Position numbers and translations under genes: made by a program
Source of the DNA: Arthrobacter globiformis
GTDB taxonomy: Bacteria; Actinomycetota; Actinomycetes; Actinomycetales; Micrococcaceae
Length of the DNA: 64,000 nt
NCBI RefSeq assembly: GCF_030818015.1
Contig: NZ_JAUSZX010000001.1
Location: 2,542,001 to 2,606,000, forward strand
Direction: 5' to 3'
The notes under the pieces: generated by a model
The model's database searches: none
What the model saw: the letters and a program-made list of their open reading frames with translations, nothing else
What the model was told of the DNA's origin: nothing
Shown here: positions 53,061 to 62,745 of the stretch, piece after piece
Layout: every line of letters starts with the position of its first letter
Position numbering within the stretch: position 1 is the stretch's first letter

Positions 53061-53474
53061 CTCAGCTGCCTAGATAGGCAGCGACAGTACCCATGAACTT
53101 TAGCTGCGCCTCGGCGACACCTTCTGGGGAGTGCAGCTCGGGCCATGTTTTCCGCCGGTCCGTCTGAAGCTCCTGAGACACACAAAGGGCCGCTCGACTT
53201 ACGGCCTTGCCTCTGGCACAACAACAGCTGGCCTCTGCTTTTGCGGCTTGCCCTTCCGCGGCTGATTCCGGCGTTCCGGCACGCGGCCCCATAGGAAGCT
53301 GTCCGGCCGAAGCGGGCCCCGGGCCGGTCACGCTACGCCGAGAGACAACCTCGCCGGACCGCCAATAATCCAGGGCCGCAGCCCGGACCGATCGCACGGC
53401 GATGTCTTGTTGTTAGTTCTCGTGTGAGGGAACCTTGGTGCGTCAGGTCAGTCACGTTCGACCGGGAGACCACG
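53061..53474. other. intergenic, nothing recognised
   Basis: About 410 bp between the broken reductase and psuG. A 111-codon minus frame is open but featureless. Confidence 0.4.
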
Positions 53475-54398
53475 GTGTCATCCACGAGCACCAGCGCCGC
53501 GTTCCACGTCTCAGGGCAAGTGGCCGGAGCCGTTGCTGGAGGGCGCCCTGTCGTCGCTTTGGAATCGACCATTTTCACTCACGGCCTTCCGCGTCCGCGC
53601 AATCTCGAAATTGCTTTGGAAACAGAGGAACGCCTCCGCAGTCAGGGGGTCGTTCCTGCAACCATCGGTGTTTTCGCCGGCGTTCCGACGGTGGGGCTCA
53701 GCCGTGAGCAGATCACCTCGCTCTCCAATGACGCGGCAGTCAAGAAAGTCAGCCTCCGCGATCTTCCCGTGGCCGCTGCTCTTCGGTTCCATGGCGGCAC
53801 CACTGTGGCAGCGACGGCGTTCCTGGCACACCGGGCCGGCATCAAAGTGTTCTCAACCGGTGGTTTGGGTGGAGTTCACCATGGTGCGGCAACATCCTTT
53901 GATGAATCTGCCGATATGACTACCTTGGCTACTACCCCGATCGTCGTCGTCAGCGCTGGCGTGAAGTCCATCCTGGACGTCGCGGCCACCCTCGAACGCT
54001 TCGAAACACTCAACATCCCGGTCGTCGGTTACAAGACCACGAAGTACCCTGGCTTCTACGTTGCCGACTCGGGGTTTGACATCGAGTACGCGGTCAACAG
54101 TCCGGACGAAGTCGCGGCAATCTGCAGGGCACGCGATGACTTGCACATCGCATCGGCCATCCTCTTGGCAAACCCGATCGCAGAGGACAAACAGTTCCCT
54201 CCGGCCGAGCTCGACGACATTCTCTCCCGGGCATGGGCGCAGGCAGAGAAGAACGGGATCACCGGCAAGGCCACCACACCGTTCCTTTTGGACTTCATTC
54301 AGCGCGAGACGAACGGCCGCAGCCTGAATGTAAATGTCGATGTGTACCGCAATAACGTGTCCCTCGGTGGGGAAGTCGCCATCGCGCTGACCCGCTAA
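53475..54398 (+). CDS. psuG: pseudouridine-5'-phosphate glycosidase
   Basis: A 307-residue protein from GTG 53475 (GGGAG upstream), the usual length of the family. Key segments: VVALESTIFTHGLPRPRN (catalytic-site loop), GLSREQI, KVSLRDLPVA, the manganese/phosphate region FSTGGLGGVHHGA, and SAGVKSILD with the catalytic Lys region. It splits pseudouridine 5'-phosphate to uracil and ribose 5-phosphate. The partner kinase (PfkB/PsuK) that often follows is not present here. Confidence 0.95.
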   Translation: MSSTSTSAAFHVSGQVAGAVAGGRPVVALESTIFTHGLPRPRNLEIALETEERLRSQGVVPATIGVFAGVPTVGLSREQITSLSNDAAVKKVSLRDLPVAAALRFHGGTTVAATAFLAHRAGIKVFSTGGLGGVHHGAATSFDESADMTTLATTPIVVVSAGVKSILDVAATLERFETLNIPVVGYKTTKYPGFYVADSGFDIEYAVNSPDEVAAICRARDDLHIASAILLANPIAEDKQFPPAELDDILSRAWAQAEKNGITGKATTPFLLDFIQRETNGRSLNVNVDVYRNNVSLGGEVAIALTR

Positions 54399-55480
54399 CC
54401 CGGGAAATGACAATATTAGGTGGGGTCAGGCGGACAATGCGGGCCACTCACGGTGGTCCTTTAACGAGCCCGGCGTGGTCAGCTTCGGCCTGTGCGACGT
54501 CAGCCGACTGGCAGTAGCCGCTACCCCGAGCCGCTGGCACTTGACCCTTCTCGCGTTTCCGACCTCACGCGTATCTCAATAGCCCTCGACGTCGATGAAG
54601 TAGTCGAGGCCAGGCAGCGGCAGAGCATTACCGACGTCTGACGCCGTTTTACTGGGAAACCGGTGAATTGAGATCTGGGAATTCACGTGGTTTGGCGCTT
54701 CTGCAAGGACTTGGGGCAGTAGCCAAGCGCCTGGGCTGCCACGGTTTGGGGGCATGGTGGAGCCGAGCGCGCGGAGGGGCGTTCCTGGCTCCAAGGAGGT
54801 GGATGCCGCTTCCGGAGCTTGCGCTGGGTTTTCGCGCAGCTGGAGGATGGGCAGTGTCTGGTTCTCGTGGCTGGTTTTGCCGATCCAGTTCTTGGCCCTT
54901 TGTTGACTGATTCCCGAACGCCGACAATGAAGGCTCCGTCAACCTGCCGACTCGAACGATCGACGGGTCTGGGATTGACTGGATGCCGGCAACTCGTCGC
55001 CAACGACAAAAGAGTCCCGCGCTGCCCTGAAGCAGCGCGTCACGGGGCATCCGAACCGTGAAGGAGCGACTGCAAAGAAGAACGCCGCGGCACGGGCCCA
55101 GTTGCGCGGGGTTCTTCTCGGTGACTAGAACACTTCGGTTGTTGGGGCAACGCGAAAGTGCTGACCCAGGCCTATAGGCAGTAGCCTTATTTTCAGAAAT
55201 CGGGTGGTGCAGGACAGGTGAGTTGGTGCCCCTGCTCCGGGTGAAAGAGTGGCTGGGCTTTCGGGGTGAAGTCAGGGTGCTGGTTCAGTGGGCCCAGTGT
55301 ACGGACCAAATCCTTGAACGTGTATTCCGCCGGCGAGGATCCACCAGTATGGATCACTGGCGTGGAGCCGTTCATTCAGGATTTGCTGCCCTGAATCATC
55401 TTGGGGAACGAGGGCAGCCAGACCCAATGGCCGCAGCCCTCGCCGGGCGAAAGACTGCAGCCACTCCACGACAACCACGG
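54399..55480. other. intergenic with dispersed repeat; no supported gene
   Basis: About 1.1 kb. It holds repeat copy 2 (55019-55160). A minus-strand stretch at 55193-55480 has natural-looking pieces in two frames (LRPLGLAALVPQDD, YTFKDLVRTLGPL) and may be a decayed gene after the aldehyde dehydrogenase, but I cannot name it. Confidence 0.35.
55019..55160 (+). repeat. dispersed repeat, copy 2, with terminator-like hairpin
   Basis: Matches 5261-5405 (about 70 percent by eye). The hairpin arms AGAAGAAC (55076) and GTTCTTCT (55111) with GC-rich inner arms match copy 1. Confidence 0.6.
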
Positions 55481-56965
55481 CTACGCCTCCCGCCGGCCGT
55501 CCACCAGGCGCGGCACTCGAAGGGGATTGTCCTCGTGGAGTGCTTCCGGCAGGAGGTGCTGCGGGAAGCCTTGGTAGGCGACGGGACGTAGGAAGCGTTC
55601 GATTGCGGCGGTTCCTACGGAGGTGCTTCCGACGGCGGTGGTCGCGGGGTAGGGTCCGCCGTGCTGTTGCGCGTGGGTTACCGACACACCTGTTGGCCAT
55701 TGGTTCCAGACCACGCGTCCCGCCTTGCGGGCCAGAACCTCCACAAGTGCTGCTACCTGGCAGGTGTCTGTCCCTTGGATGCTGGCTGTCAGTTGCCCCT
55801 CGAAGGTCTCGGCGAGCTCGGGGAGCTGGGACTCGTCATCGTAGGTGACCACCACGGCGGTGGGGCCGAAGCATTCGGTTTGGAGGGCGTGTGGCTCGGC
55901 GAGCATGTCCGCGGCGGTTGTGAGGAGGAGCGTCGGGCCGGGCGGATCGGCCAGGGGGCCGGGTCCCTGGGCAAGGACCTCGAGGCGCCGGTTGGATAGC
56001 AGGTCCTGCAGGACGTCTTCGTAGCCGGACTGGATGCGTCCGTTGAGCAGGGGAGCGGCCTGCGGCAGTGCGGCATCGCGCAGTGCCTCCACCATTCCGG
56101 ATCCCGCCGGAACGAAGAGCGTCCCGGGCTTGGTGCAGAATTGTCCGGCCCCTAGGGTGAAGGAGCTCACGAACCCTTCGGCAATCTCCGTTCTGCGCTC
56201 GCTGGCTGCAGCCTCCGTGACAAAGGCGGGATTGTTGCTGCCCAATTCGCCGTAGAAGGGGATGGGTTCGGGCCGGGAGCTTGCGATGTCGAAGAGTGCG
56301 CGCCCGCCTGGGATGGACCCGGTGAAGGCGCCGGCTTTGACCCGCCGGTCGCGCAGGGCGTCCGCCCCCGCAGCAGTCCCGGCGATGAGCGCGAACGTGC
56401 CGTCCGGAGCTCCGGCGGCGCGAAGCGCGGAGGTCACCACCTCAGCCGTGAGCCGGGACAGCCCGGGGTGGCCGGAGTGGGCTTTGAGAAGCACAGGGCA
56501 GCCTGCCGCCAGCGCCGAGGCGGTGTCGCCGCCGGCAACGGAGAACGCGAAAGGAAAGTTGCTGGCCGCGAACACCACCACGGGTCCCAAGGGCGCGCGC
56601 AGGCGCCGCAGATCCGGTCTCGGCGCGCCCATGGGCCACTCGGCGTCGGCATGGTCGATGCGGGCATCAAGGTAGCCGCCGTCGCGCAGTTCTTCCCCGA
56701 AGAGGCGCAGCTGGAAGGTGGTGCGCTTGAGCTCGTTGCGCAGGCGCGCCTCGGACAGACGGGTCTCCCTTTCAGCCACGGGGACAAGTTGGTCCGCTGC
56801 CTCATCCAAGGCGTCGGCGACGGCATCGAGCAGCTTCGCCCGGTCGGTGGGACGCAGGCCGGCGAGCGGTGTCGCCGCTGCGTGGGCTGCTGTTAGCAGC
56901 GTCTCAAGTTCGACGTCGGTAGTTGGCGGGGCTACGACGGCGGTGGTTTGGGTGGACGTGGTCAT
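55481..56965 (-). CDS. alpha-ketoglutaric semialdehyde dehydrogenase
   Basis: A 494-residue NADP-type aldehyde dehydrogenase: FAASNFPFAFSVAGGDTASALAAG (cofactor region), Lys161 in LLKAHSGHPG, FTGSIPGGRALFD, catalytic Glu240 in YGELGSNNP and Cys277 in AGQFCTKPG. The long form with 'GQFCTKPG' and a C-terminal 'VNQWPTGV'-like segment (here WNQWPTGVSV) is typical of KGSA dehydrogenases. It oxidises 2-oxoglutarate semialdehyde to 2-oxoglutarate, the last step of hydroxyproline degradation. Last gene of the operon, 39 bp after the FAD/BFD gene. Confidence 0.92.
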   Translation of the reverse strand: MTTSTQTTAVVAPPTTDVELETLLTAAHAAATPLAGLRPTDRAKLLDAVADALDEAADQLVPVAERETRLSEARLRNELKRTTFQLRLFGEELRDGGYLDARIDHADAEWPMGAPRPDLRRLRAPLGPVVVFAASNFPFAFSVAGGDTASALAAGCPVLLKAHSGHPGLSRLTAEVVTSALRAAGAPDGTFALIAGTAAGADALRDRRVKAGAFTGSIPGGRALFDIASSRPEPIPFYGELGSNNPAFVTEAAASERRTEIAEGFVSSFTLGAGQFCTKPGTLFVPAGSGMVEALRDAALPQAAPLLNGRIQSGYEDVLQDLLSNRRLEVLAQGPGPLADPPGPTLLLTTAADMLAEPHALQTECFGPTAVVVTYDDESQLPELAETFEGQLTASIQGTDTCQVAALVEVLARKAGRVVWNQWPTGVSVTHAQQHGGPYPATTAVGSTSVGTAAIERFLRPVAYQGFPQHLLPEALHEDNPLRVPRLVDGRREA

Positions 56966-57004
56966 GCGCAGTCTCCTTTCAGGAGGCAGGTCAGATGGGC
57001 AAGT

Positions 57005-58468
57005 TCAGTCGTCTGTAGGTATAAGGTCGGCCAGTTCGCCGATCCCCACCGGCGCTGCCAGCGGCCGTTTTGCGGCGGCAGACAGGCTTGCAACGGTGGG
57101 AAGCGCACCCGGGCCGGAGCCCAGGCAGGCGGCAGCGAAACCGCAGACCCGCCCCTGGCACCAGCCCATTCCGGCACGGGTGAAGGATTTGAGTGTGCGG
57201 GCGTCGCGGGCTCCCAAATTCTCCCGGGCCTCGGTGATCTCGCCGGCCGTGACTTCTTCGCAGCGGCACACGGTGGTGTCCGGCGTCAGCCAGTCCTGCC
57301 AGACATCCGGTATGGGATGGGCGCGGTGCATGGCCTCCGCGAAGCGCCGGTGCCGCGCCATGGCACGGAAGCCCGGCGGCCCTGCCGCGGAATCCGGTTC
57401 GGCCGCGGCGGACGCGCCGGCAGTGAGGCCTTCCAGCACCGCCAGCGAGGCGCCTCCGACACCGGTCACCTCCCCGGCCAGGAACAGGCCGGGAATGCTG
57501 GATTCCTGTCGCTCAGTGACGACGCCGACTAGGGAGCTATCCGCATCCAGGCGGGTTTCAACTCCGAGGGACAGGGGCAACTCCATCTGCGGCGTGAAAC
57601 CCCAGCCGAAACCGACGACGTCCACGTCCGTGTAAACGCGCTCCGTACCGGGACGGACCCGGCCGTCGGCGTCCACTTTGGCTGTGCGAACGCCCGAGGC
57701 GCGGGCGTCTCCCAGTACTTCCGTGGCTATGGTGCGAATACGGTACGGGATCCGGTGCCGGGCAAAGACGGCTGCGTACTCGACACCCTCGACGGCCTTC
57801 TCCGGCACACTCGCGGCTGCTTTGAGGTGCGGCAGCCAGGCCTTCGGTGAGGACGACTCCAGTACCGCGAGGACCTGGCCGCCGGCTTGGGCAATGCCAG
57901 CCGCCACCGGCAAAAGGAAAGGGCCGGTGCCGGCGATGACGAAGCGCTTCCCCGGCAAGGCACCGTTGGCCTTGATGAACGCCTGGATTCCGCCGGCGGC
58001 CATAACGCCGGGCAGGTCCCAACCGGGAACCGGCAACTGGCGGTCGTAGCCGCCGGGACACAAAACCAATCGGCGGGCAACGACCGTGCTGCCGCTGCCG
58101 GCCGTCCCGTACGCCGGGTCCGCGGTCACGGTAGGTGTCATGCGGACAACGAATCCGCCGTCGGTCTTTTCCGCCATCCAGACCTGTTGGCCGGGCAGAT
58201 ATTTGATCCGGCCGGTATGGCGGCCGGCGTCGAAACGGGCACGGAGGTCGCGGTAGGTCCGCCAGCCATGGTGGCCTTTACCATCGGGGTTGGGCTCGAC
58301 GGTTTCGGGCCGGTGCCGCCAGAACTGGCCGCCAGGTTGGGGGCAGGCATCCACAACCACGACGGCGGCTCCGGCCTCGGCTGCCGAAACGGCCGCAGCC
58401 AGCCCCGCCGGCCCAGCACCCACGACGGCAACGCCCGTTTCGACGGTGCCCGGAACGGTGGCACTCAT
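57005..58468 (-). CDS. D-hydroxyproline dehydrogenase, FAD/NAD(P)-binding subunit with BFD domain (HcnB-like)
   Basis: A 487-residue subunit. The N-terminal FAD motif AVVGAGPAGLAAAVSAAEAG and a second GTGPFLLPVAAGIAQAGG site are followed by a C-terminal BFD-like [2Fe-2S] domain: TTVCRCEEVTAGEI and GMGWCQGRVCG. In the known heterotrimeric D-Hyp/D-Pro dehydrogenases (hydrogen-cyanide-synthase-like) this subunit passes electrons between the beta subunit and the acceptor. ATGA overlap with the [2Fe-2S] gene upstream. Confidence 0.9.
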   Translation of the reverse strand: MSATVPGTVETGVAVVGAGPAGLAAAVSAAEAGAAVVVVDACPQPGGQFWRHRPETVEPNPDGKGHHGWRTYRDLRARFDAGRHTGRIKYLPGQQVWMAEKTDGGFVVRMTPTVTADPAYGTAGSGSTVVARRLVLCPGGYDRQLPVPGWDLPGVMAAGGIQAFIKANGALPGKRFVIAGTGPFLLPVAAGIAQAGGQVLAVLESSSPKAWLPHLKAAASVPEKAVEGVEYAAVFARHRIPYRIRTIATEVLGDARASGVRTAKVDADGRVRPGTERVYTDVDVVGFGWGFTPQMELPLSLGVETRLDADSSLVGVVTERQESSIPGLFLAGEVTGVGGASLAVLEGLTAGASAAAEPDSAAGPPGFRAMARHRRFAEAMHRAHPIPDVWQDWLTPDTTVCRCEEVTAGEITEARENLGARDARTLKSFTRAGMGWCQGRVCGFAAACLGSGPGALPTVASLSAAAKRPLAAPVGIGELADLIPTDD

Positions 58469-58797
58469 TCCCGTCCCCCTTCGGGCTCAGCCAGGGGATG
58501 CACAGAAGGCCCGCAGGAACCCTTGATCTCCATGCCTTCGCGCACTTCCACCAGGCAGGCACGCTGATTGGGTTCGCCGTCGACCGCGACAAGGCAGTCG
58601 AAGCAAACGCCGATGCCGCAGAACAGGCCGCGGGGACGTGCCTGCTTGCGCGTATCGCGCCAGGCGGTGATGCCGTTGGTGACCAGCGCCGAGCCAACGC
58701 TTTGGCCGGCAGCCGTTGTGATCTGACGGCCGTCAAAGCTGATGGTTACTTCGTCCGGCGTGCCGGAAAGGCTGGTTCCTGATGGGTAGGCGCTCAT
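58465..58797 (-). CDS. D-hydroxyproline dehydrogenase, small (2Fe-2S) subunit (HcnA-like)
   Basis: A 110-residue ferredoxin-like protein. VTISFDGRQITTAAGQSVGSALV precedes the cluster ligands CGIGVCFDC and the distal Cys in NQRACLVEV. It is the small subunit that pairs with HcnB-like and HcnC-like flavoproteins. 4-bp overlaps with both neighbours, so the three subunits are produced together. Confidence 0.9.
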   Translation of the reverse strand: MSAYPSGTSLSGTPDEVTISFDGRQITTAAGQSVGSALVTNGITAWRDTRKQARPRGLFCGIGVCFDCLVAVDGEPNQRACLVEVREGMEIKGSCGPSVHPLAEPEGGRE

Positions 58798-59978
58798 GCT
58801 GTGGCCTCCTCTCGCTGGGTTGTGATGTCGGGGGCTTGTTCGCCGAATCGGGCCGGGGCAAAGGATGCCAGGTCAAGATCCGGCGACTGGCCTGCCAGAG
58901 CCTGTGCCAGAAGCTTGCCCGTTCCTGCGGAGAGGCCAATGCCGGCACCCTCGTGGCCTGCCGCATGCCACAGGCCGGGGGCGCGGTCGTCGTGGCCTAT
59001 TACCGGGAGGTGATCCGGGCAGTAGGGCCGGAAGCCGTGGTAGTGCCGGATGGCCTTGACGTGTTCGAGGAAGGGAAAGAGCGCCATGGCGTTGCCCGCC
59101 AGGAGCCGGAGGGCGTCGGTGCTCACGGTGCGGTCGAAGTCGACGCGTTCACGTGTGGAGCCGATGAGGATGGTGCCGCTGGGAGTTCCTTCGACCACTG
59201 GGGAGGCCTGGAGCCCGGCGTCGGAGCTGCCCACGTTGTCGATGTATTCGGCTGCGTAGACCTTGTGGTGGACCATGGGCGGCAGCGGCTCGGTGACCAT
59301 AACGAAGCCGCGGCGGGGAAGGACGGGCACCCTGAGCCCGGCAAGGGCGGCGAGCTGGCCGGCCCACGTCCCGGTGCAGTTGACCACGGCGTCGGCGGAG
59401 AAGTCGCCGCGGGGTGTCCGGACGCCGGTGACGCGGTCTCCGCTCCTGAGGAAGCCGCTAACGGGCGTATCTCCAAGGAAACGTGCTCCGCTTTGGGCGG
59501 CCAGCCGGACCAGATGCGCGGCAACCAGCATGGGCTGCACCTGGCAGTCCTCCGGGTAGAACGCCCCGCCCAACGCGTCCGGCGTGATGTGCGGTTCGGC
59601 TTTCCGCAGCTCATCGGGGTCCAGCCTGTCCACAGTAACGCCGTATCCCGACTGGGAGGCCATCACCCGGTTGAGCGAGGCCAGGCTGCTTTCGCGGGAG
59701 GCCACGATGATGCCGCCCTTGGACTCGAATTCCCAGAGCCGCTTGTGCTCAGCGAGCTCGCCGTGCCAGACGTCCAGGGAGTAGCGCGTCAGTTCGAGCT
59801 CGGGGCCAAGCTCCTTGTCCGAGACGAGGATGTTTCCTTCGCAGGCGGACGAGGTTCCGCTGGCGGGAAGCCCCTTGTCAAGGACTGTCACGGTGAGGCC
59901 CTGTTGCGTTGCAAAATAGGCAGTGGCGGCCCCGACTACCCCTGCGCCGATGACGAGCACATCGCTCCCTGCGTTCAT
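58794..59978 (-). CDS. D-hydroxyproline dehydrogenase, catalytic FAD (DAO-type) subunit (HcnC-like)
   Basis: A 394-residue DAO-family oxidoreductase: FAD motif VLVIGAGVVGAATAYFATQQG at the start, SGTSSACEGNILVSDKE, VVNCTGTWAGQLAALAG, and a closing HEGAGIGLSAGTGKLLA (FAD tail). It oxidises cis-4-hydroxy-D-proline to pyrroline-4-hydroxy-2-carboxylate. I start at 59978: the ATG forms an ATGA overlap with the GntR gene and follows GCAGGAG. Confidence 0.9.
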   Translation of the reverse strand: MNAGSDVLVIGAGVVGAATAYFATQQGLTVTVLDKGLPASGTSSACEGNILVSDKELGPELELTRYSLDVWHGELAEHKRLWEFESKGGIIVASRESSLASLNRVMASQSGYGVTVDRLDPDELRKAEPHITPDALGGAFYPEDCQVQPMLVAAHLVRLAAQSGARFLGDTPVSGFLRSGDRVTGVRTPRGDFSADAVVNCTGTWAGQLAALAGLRVPVLPRRGFVMVTEPLPPMVHHKVYAAEYIDNVGSSDAGLQASPVVEGTPSGTILIGSTRERVDFDRTVSTDALRLLAGNAMALFPFLEHVKAIRHYHGFRPYCPDHLPVIGHDDRAPGLWHAAGHEGAGIGLSAGTGKLLAQALAGQSPDLDLASFAPARFGEQAPDITTQREEATA

Positions 59979-60700
59979 GTCTGCTGCTCCTGCGGTGTCT
60001 CGGTCTCTCCGGTAGCCCATAGGCCGCGGGCGTGGCTGATGTGTTGGCGCATCAATTCAGTGGCGGCGGCTCCGTCTCCGGCCTCGATGAGGTCCAGCAG
60101 AACGTGGTGTTCCTGGGCGGAATCGGCCAAGCGGTTGCTCTCGCTCAGGATCTTGAGGCCGTACAGGCGGGTTCGGGATCGGAGGCTGGTGGCCAGTTCA
60201 ACGAGCTGGCCGTTGCCGGCATACCGCAAAAGCTCCGCGTGGAAGATTCGGTCCGCGGCAAGGTATGCGGTGAGGTCGCCCTGCCGCGCTGCATCCACAA
60301 TGTCGTCGGCCATGGACCGCAGGACCTTCACCCCGGAGGGTGGAACAGTGCCGGCCACATCGCCAACAACTGGTGGCTCGAGCAGCAGGCGGATCTCCGT
60401 CAGCTCGTCCAGCTCCCGGTCGCTCATGGTGGTGATCCGGAAGCCTTTGTTTTTGACTGTCTCCACCAAGCCTTCGCGGGTGAGGTCCATCATCGCCTCG
60501 CGCACCGGCGTGGCTGAGACGCCAAAGGCGGCGGCAAGTGCCGGCGCGGAATAGAGGGTGCCCTCCACCAGCGTGCCGGCAATGATCGCTGTGCGCAGGG
60601 ACTCCGTCACGGACTCGCGCAGGCTGTGCTGGCGGCCGAGCGGGGCGATCGGGAGCTGGTTGTTGGTTGGCACGGTGAGCACTCCTTGGACGGACTTCAT
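59975..60700 (-). CDS. GntR-family (FCD/FadR subfamily) regulator
   Basis: A 241-residue regulator: winged helix (SLRESVTESLRTAIIAGTLVEGTLYSAPALAAAFGVSATPVREAMMDLTREGLV, as in GntR) and a helical FCD domain with the metal-binding Asp/His pattern (IFHAELLRYAGNGQL, HHVLLDLIEAGD). It sits inside the operon, so it is probably autoregulated and responds to hydroxyproline or a breakdown product. Two dyads upstream of the first operon gene are candidate operators. Confidence 0.9.
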   Translation of the reverse strand: MKSVQGVLTVPTNNQLPIAPLGRQHSLRESVTESLRTAIIAGTLVEGTLYSAPALAAAFGVSATPVREAMMDLTREGLVETVKNKGFRITTMSDRELDELTEIRLLLEPPVVGDVAGTVPPSGVKVLRSMADDIVDAARQGDLTAYLAADRIFHAELLRYAGNGQLVELATSLRSRTRLYGLKILSESNRLADSAQEHHVLLDLIEAGDGAAATELMRQHISHARGLWATGETETPQEQQT

Positions 60701-61653
60701 GATCGAGTGCCTCCTTCATACACCAGGCTGGCGATCACAAGGTCTTCCCATGCCATACCCACCCCTGCGTACAGGCAGGGCTTCCCTGCCGCGCGCTCGA
60801 ATTCGCCTTTCACGAGATCGCGGAGGTTGGCAGGACAGATCGCTTCCCATTCCTCCGCAGACCGTGCAGGTATCAGGTCCCCGGCTTCACGCAGCGCTGA
60901 GGCCCGTCCTTCGACAACCACATCGCTGCGGCGAACGAGTTCAGCATCAACCTCCCGGGCGCCCAGCCCGTGCTGCCCCACCGCCGCCACGACGGCACCG
61001 GGGGCAACCAGACCGCCGTCGAACAGCGGCGTGTGGGAGGAAGTTGCACAGATCACCACATCAGCCTCGGCCACGTCAGTGGATGTGGCTTGACGGACGT
61101 CCAGGCCCTCGGCTGTTAGCTGCCGGATGAGCGCAGCTATCCCCTCTGGGCGCCGGCCGACGACGGCGAGGCCTGCCTCCGGGAGCACGGAGTGCGTGGC
61201 ACGCAGGTGGTTGAGCGCCTGCACTCCGGTGCCGAACACGATCACCCGGGGTGCGCGGGGGCGACGGGGATCGGCGGCGCGGGGCGCCGAGGCAAGAATG
61301 TATTTGACGGCCAGCAGCGTGGTGGCCGGTGTCCGGATGGCCGTGAGCTCGTTACCGTCCATCGTGGCCAAAGGGGCTGACGTGTCCGAATCGAAGAGAA
61401 CATAGACCCCTTGGATCTTTTCCAGCCCCCGTGCCGGGTTGGTTGGGGACACAGTGAGCGCCTTGATCCCGCTATACTGCCGGTTCTTTGCAGGCATGAG
61501 CAGGAATTCACCGTTTGGAGCGGGGCTAAACAGCCGTGGGCTATCGTCCTCAGGGTCAACAACGTTCAGAAGCGCCTGCTCCAGGGCCTCGACGGCAGTC
61601 GTCCAAGGAGCTGCCGCGCGGACAGCCGTCGAATCAAAGTAGGGAATATTCAC
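60697..61653 (-). CDS. ornithine cyclodeaminase/mu-crystallin family; probable pyrroline-2-carboxylate reductase
   Basis: A 318-residue protein: substrate-binding PAKNRQYSGIKALTVSPTNP, NAD motif VIVFGTGVQALNHLRA, CATSSHTPLFDGGLVAPGAVVAAVGQHGLGAREVD. In hydroxyproline/trans-3-hydroxyproline gene clusters members of this family reduce delta-1-pyrroline-2-carboxylate to L-proline with NAD(P)H, which is the likeliest role here. True cyclodeaminase activity cannot be excluded. Overlaps both neighbours by 4 bp. Confidence 0.85.
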   Translation of the reverse strand: MNIPYFDSTAVRAAAPWTTAVEALEQALLNVVDPEDDSPRLFSPAPNGEFLLMPAKNRQYSGIKALTVSPTNPARGLEKIQGVYVLFDSDTSAPLATMDGNELTAIRTPATTLLAVKYILASAPRAADPRRPRAPRVIVFGTGVQALNHLRATHSVLPEAGLAVVGRRPEGIAALIRQLTAEGLDVRQATSTDVAEADVVICATSSHTPLFDGGLVAPGAVVAAVGQHGLGAREVDAELVRRSDVVVEGRASALREAGDLIPARSAEEWEAICPANLRDLVKGEFERAAGKPCLYAGVGMAWEDLVIASLVYEGGTRS

Positions 61654-62651
61654 AGCAGGAACCCCGCAGGAAACGGATCGGTGGGATCGAGGAAATACTG
61701 TGCAGTCCCGGTAAGCCAGGCCCGTCCCGTGACGGTGGGGATCACCGCCGGCCGGCCGGCCACTTCCGTCTCCTCGACCAGACGGCCGACGAAACGCGAA
61801 CCTATGTAGGACTCGTTGACGAAGTCCCTGTCCAGGCCAAGCTCGCCGCGGCCGTGCAGCTGGGCCATCCGCGCGCTCGTGCCCGTGCCGCAGGGGGAGC
61901 GGTCAAACCACCCCGGGTGGATCGCCATCGCATGCCGGGAATGCTCCGCCGTAGATCCCGGGGCCTTGAGGTACACGTGGTGGCAGCCGCGAATGTCGGC
62001 GCGCTCCGGGTGGACCGGTTCATCCGTGGCGTTGATCGCCTCCATGATGGCCAATCCAGCCTTGAGCAGGTCATCCTTACGCCCGCGCTCGAACGGTAAA
62101 TCCAGTCCCTCCAGGTCCACGATCGCGTAGAAATTTCCGCCGAACGCCAGGTCGTAGGACACAGGACCGAACCCGGGCACTTCGACCTTGGCGTCCAGCC
62201 GCTCAACGAACGACGGAACGTTGCGGATGGTCACGGACGCGGCGTGCCCGTCCTTGACAGCCACCTCGGCGATCACCAGGCCGGCAGGTGTGTCGAGCCG
62301 TACGGTGGTAACCGGCTCCACAACCTCGACCATGCCCGTCTCTACCAGGACGGTTGCCACTCCGATGGTGCCGTGGCCGCACATCGGCAGCAGACCGGAA
62401 ACTTCGATATACAGCACACCGAAGTCCGCGTCCGGCCGCGTGGATGGCTGGAGGATGGCCCCGCTCATCGAGGCGTGGCCGCGCGGCTCGGCCATCAGGA
62501 GGGTGCGGATCCAGTCGCTGTTCTCCATGAACCACAGGCGCCGTTCAGCCATTGTGGCGCCGGGGATCGTCCCGATTCCGCCGGTGATAACGCGCGTGGG
62601 CATGCCTTCAGTGTGCGAGTCCACGGCGTGGAAAATGCGGCTGGTTCTCAT
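61650..62651 (-). CDS. 4-hydroxyproline 2-epimerase (proline racemase superfamily)
   Basis: A 333-residue protein with both catalytic cysteines: Cys91 in MCGHGTIG and Cys254 in RSPCGTGTSA. The Cys/Cys pair marks racemase/epimerase activity and excludes the trans-3-hydroxyproline dehydratases, whose second residue is Thr. DSHTEGMPTRVITGG at the N-terminus is typical. It converts trans-4-hydroxy-L-proline to cis-4-hydroxy-D-proline, the first pathway step. AGGGAGT precedes the ATG. Confidence 0.93.
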   Translation of the reverse strand: MRTSRIFHAVDSHTEGMPTRVITGGIGTIPGATMAERRLWFMENSDWIRTLLMAEPRGHASMSGAILQPSTRPDADFGVLYIEVSGLLPMCGHGTIGVATVLVETGMVEVVEPVTTVRLDTPAGLVIAEVAVKDGHAASVTIRNVPSFVERLDAKVEVPGFGPVSYDLAFGGNFYAIVDLEGLDLPFERGRKDDLLKAGLAIMEAINATDEPVHPERADIRGCHHVYLKAPGSTAEHSRHAMAIHPGWFDRSPCGTGTSARMAQLHGRGELGLDRDFVNESYIGSRFVGRLVEETEVAGRPAVIPTVTGRAWLTGTAQYFLDPTDPFPAGFLL

Positions 62652-62684
62652 GGAATACTCCCTATTTGTTCGATCTGATGTTCG

Positions 62685-62722
62685 GTGACTGCCCCCTTAA
62701 ACTCTTTCAAGGGGGCAGTCAC
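62685..62722 (-). promoter_or_regulatory. strong intercistronic hairpin between lyase and epimerase genes
   Basis: Perfect 14-bp arms (62685-62698, 62709-62722; GTGACTGCCCCCTT and complement), 10-nt loop, no U-run after it on the minus strand. It could attenuate transcription or protect or process the mRNA, setting different levels for the first gene and the rest. Confidence 0.65.
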
Positions 62723-62745
62723 GGAACTGGCGGTGACCTGGTTGA

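Noticed and set aside
54649..55050. Overlapping open frames on both strands between psuG and the repeat
   Set aside because: Basic, Ser/Pro/Arg-rich text in every frame, typical of non-coding high-GC DNA.
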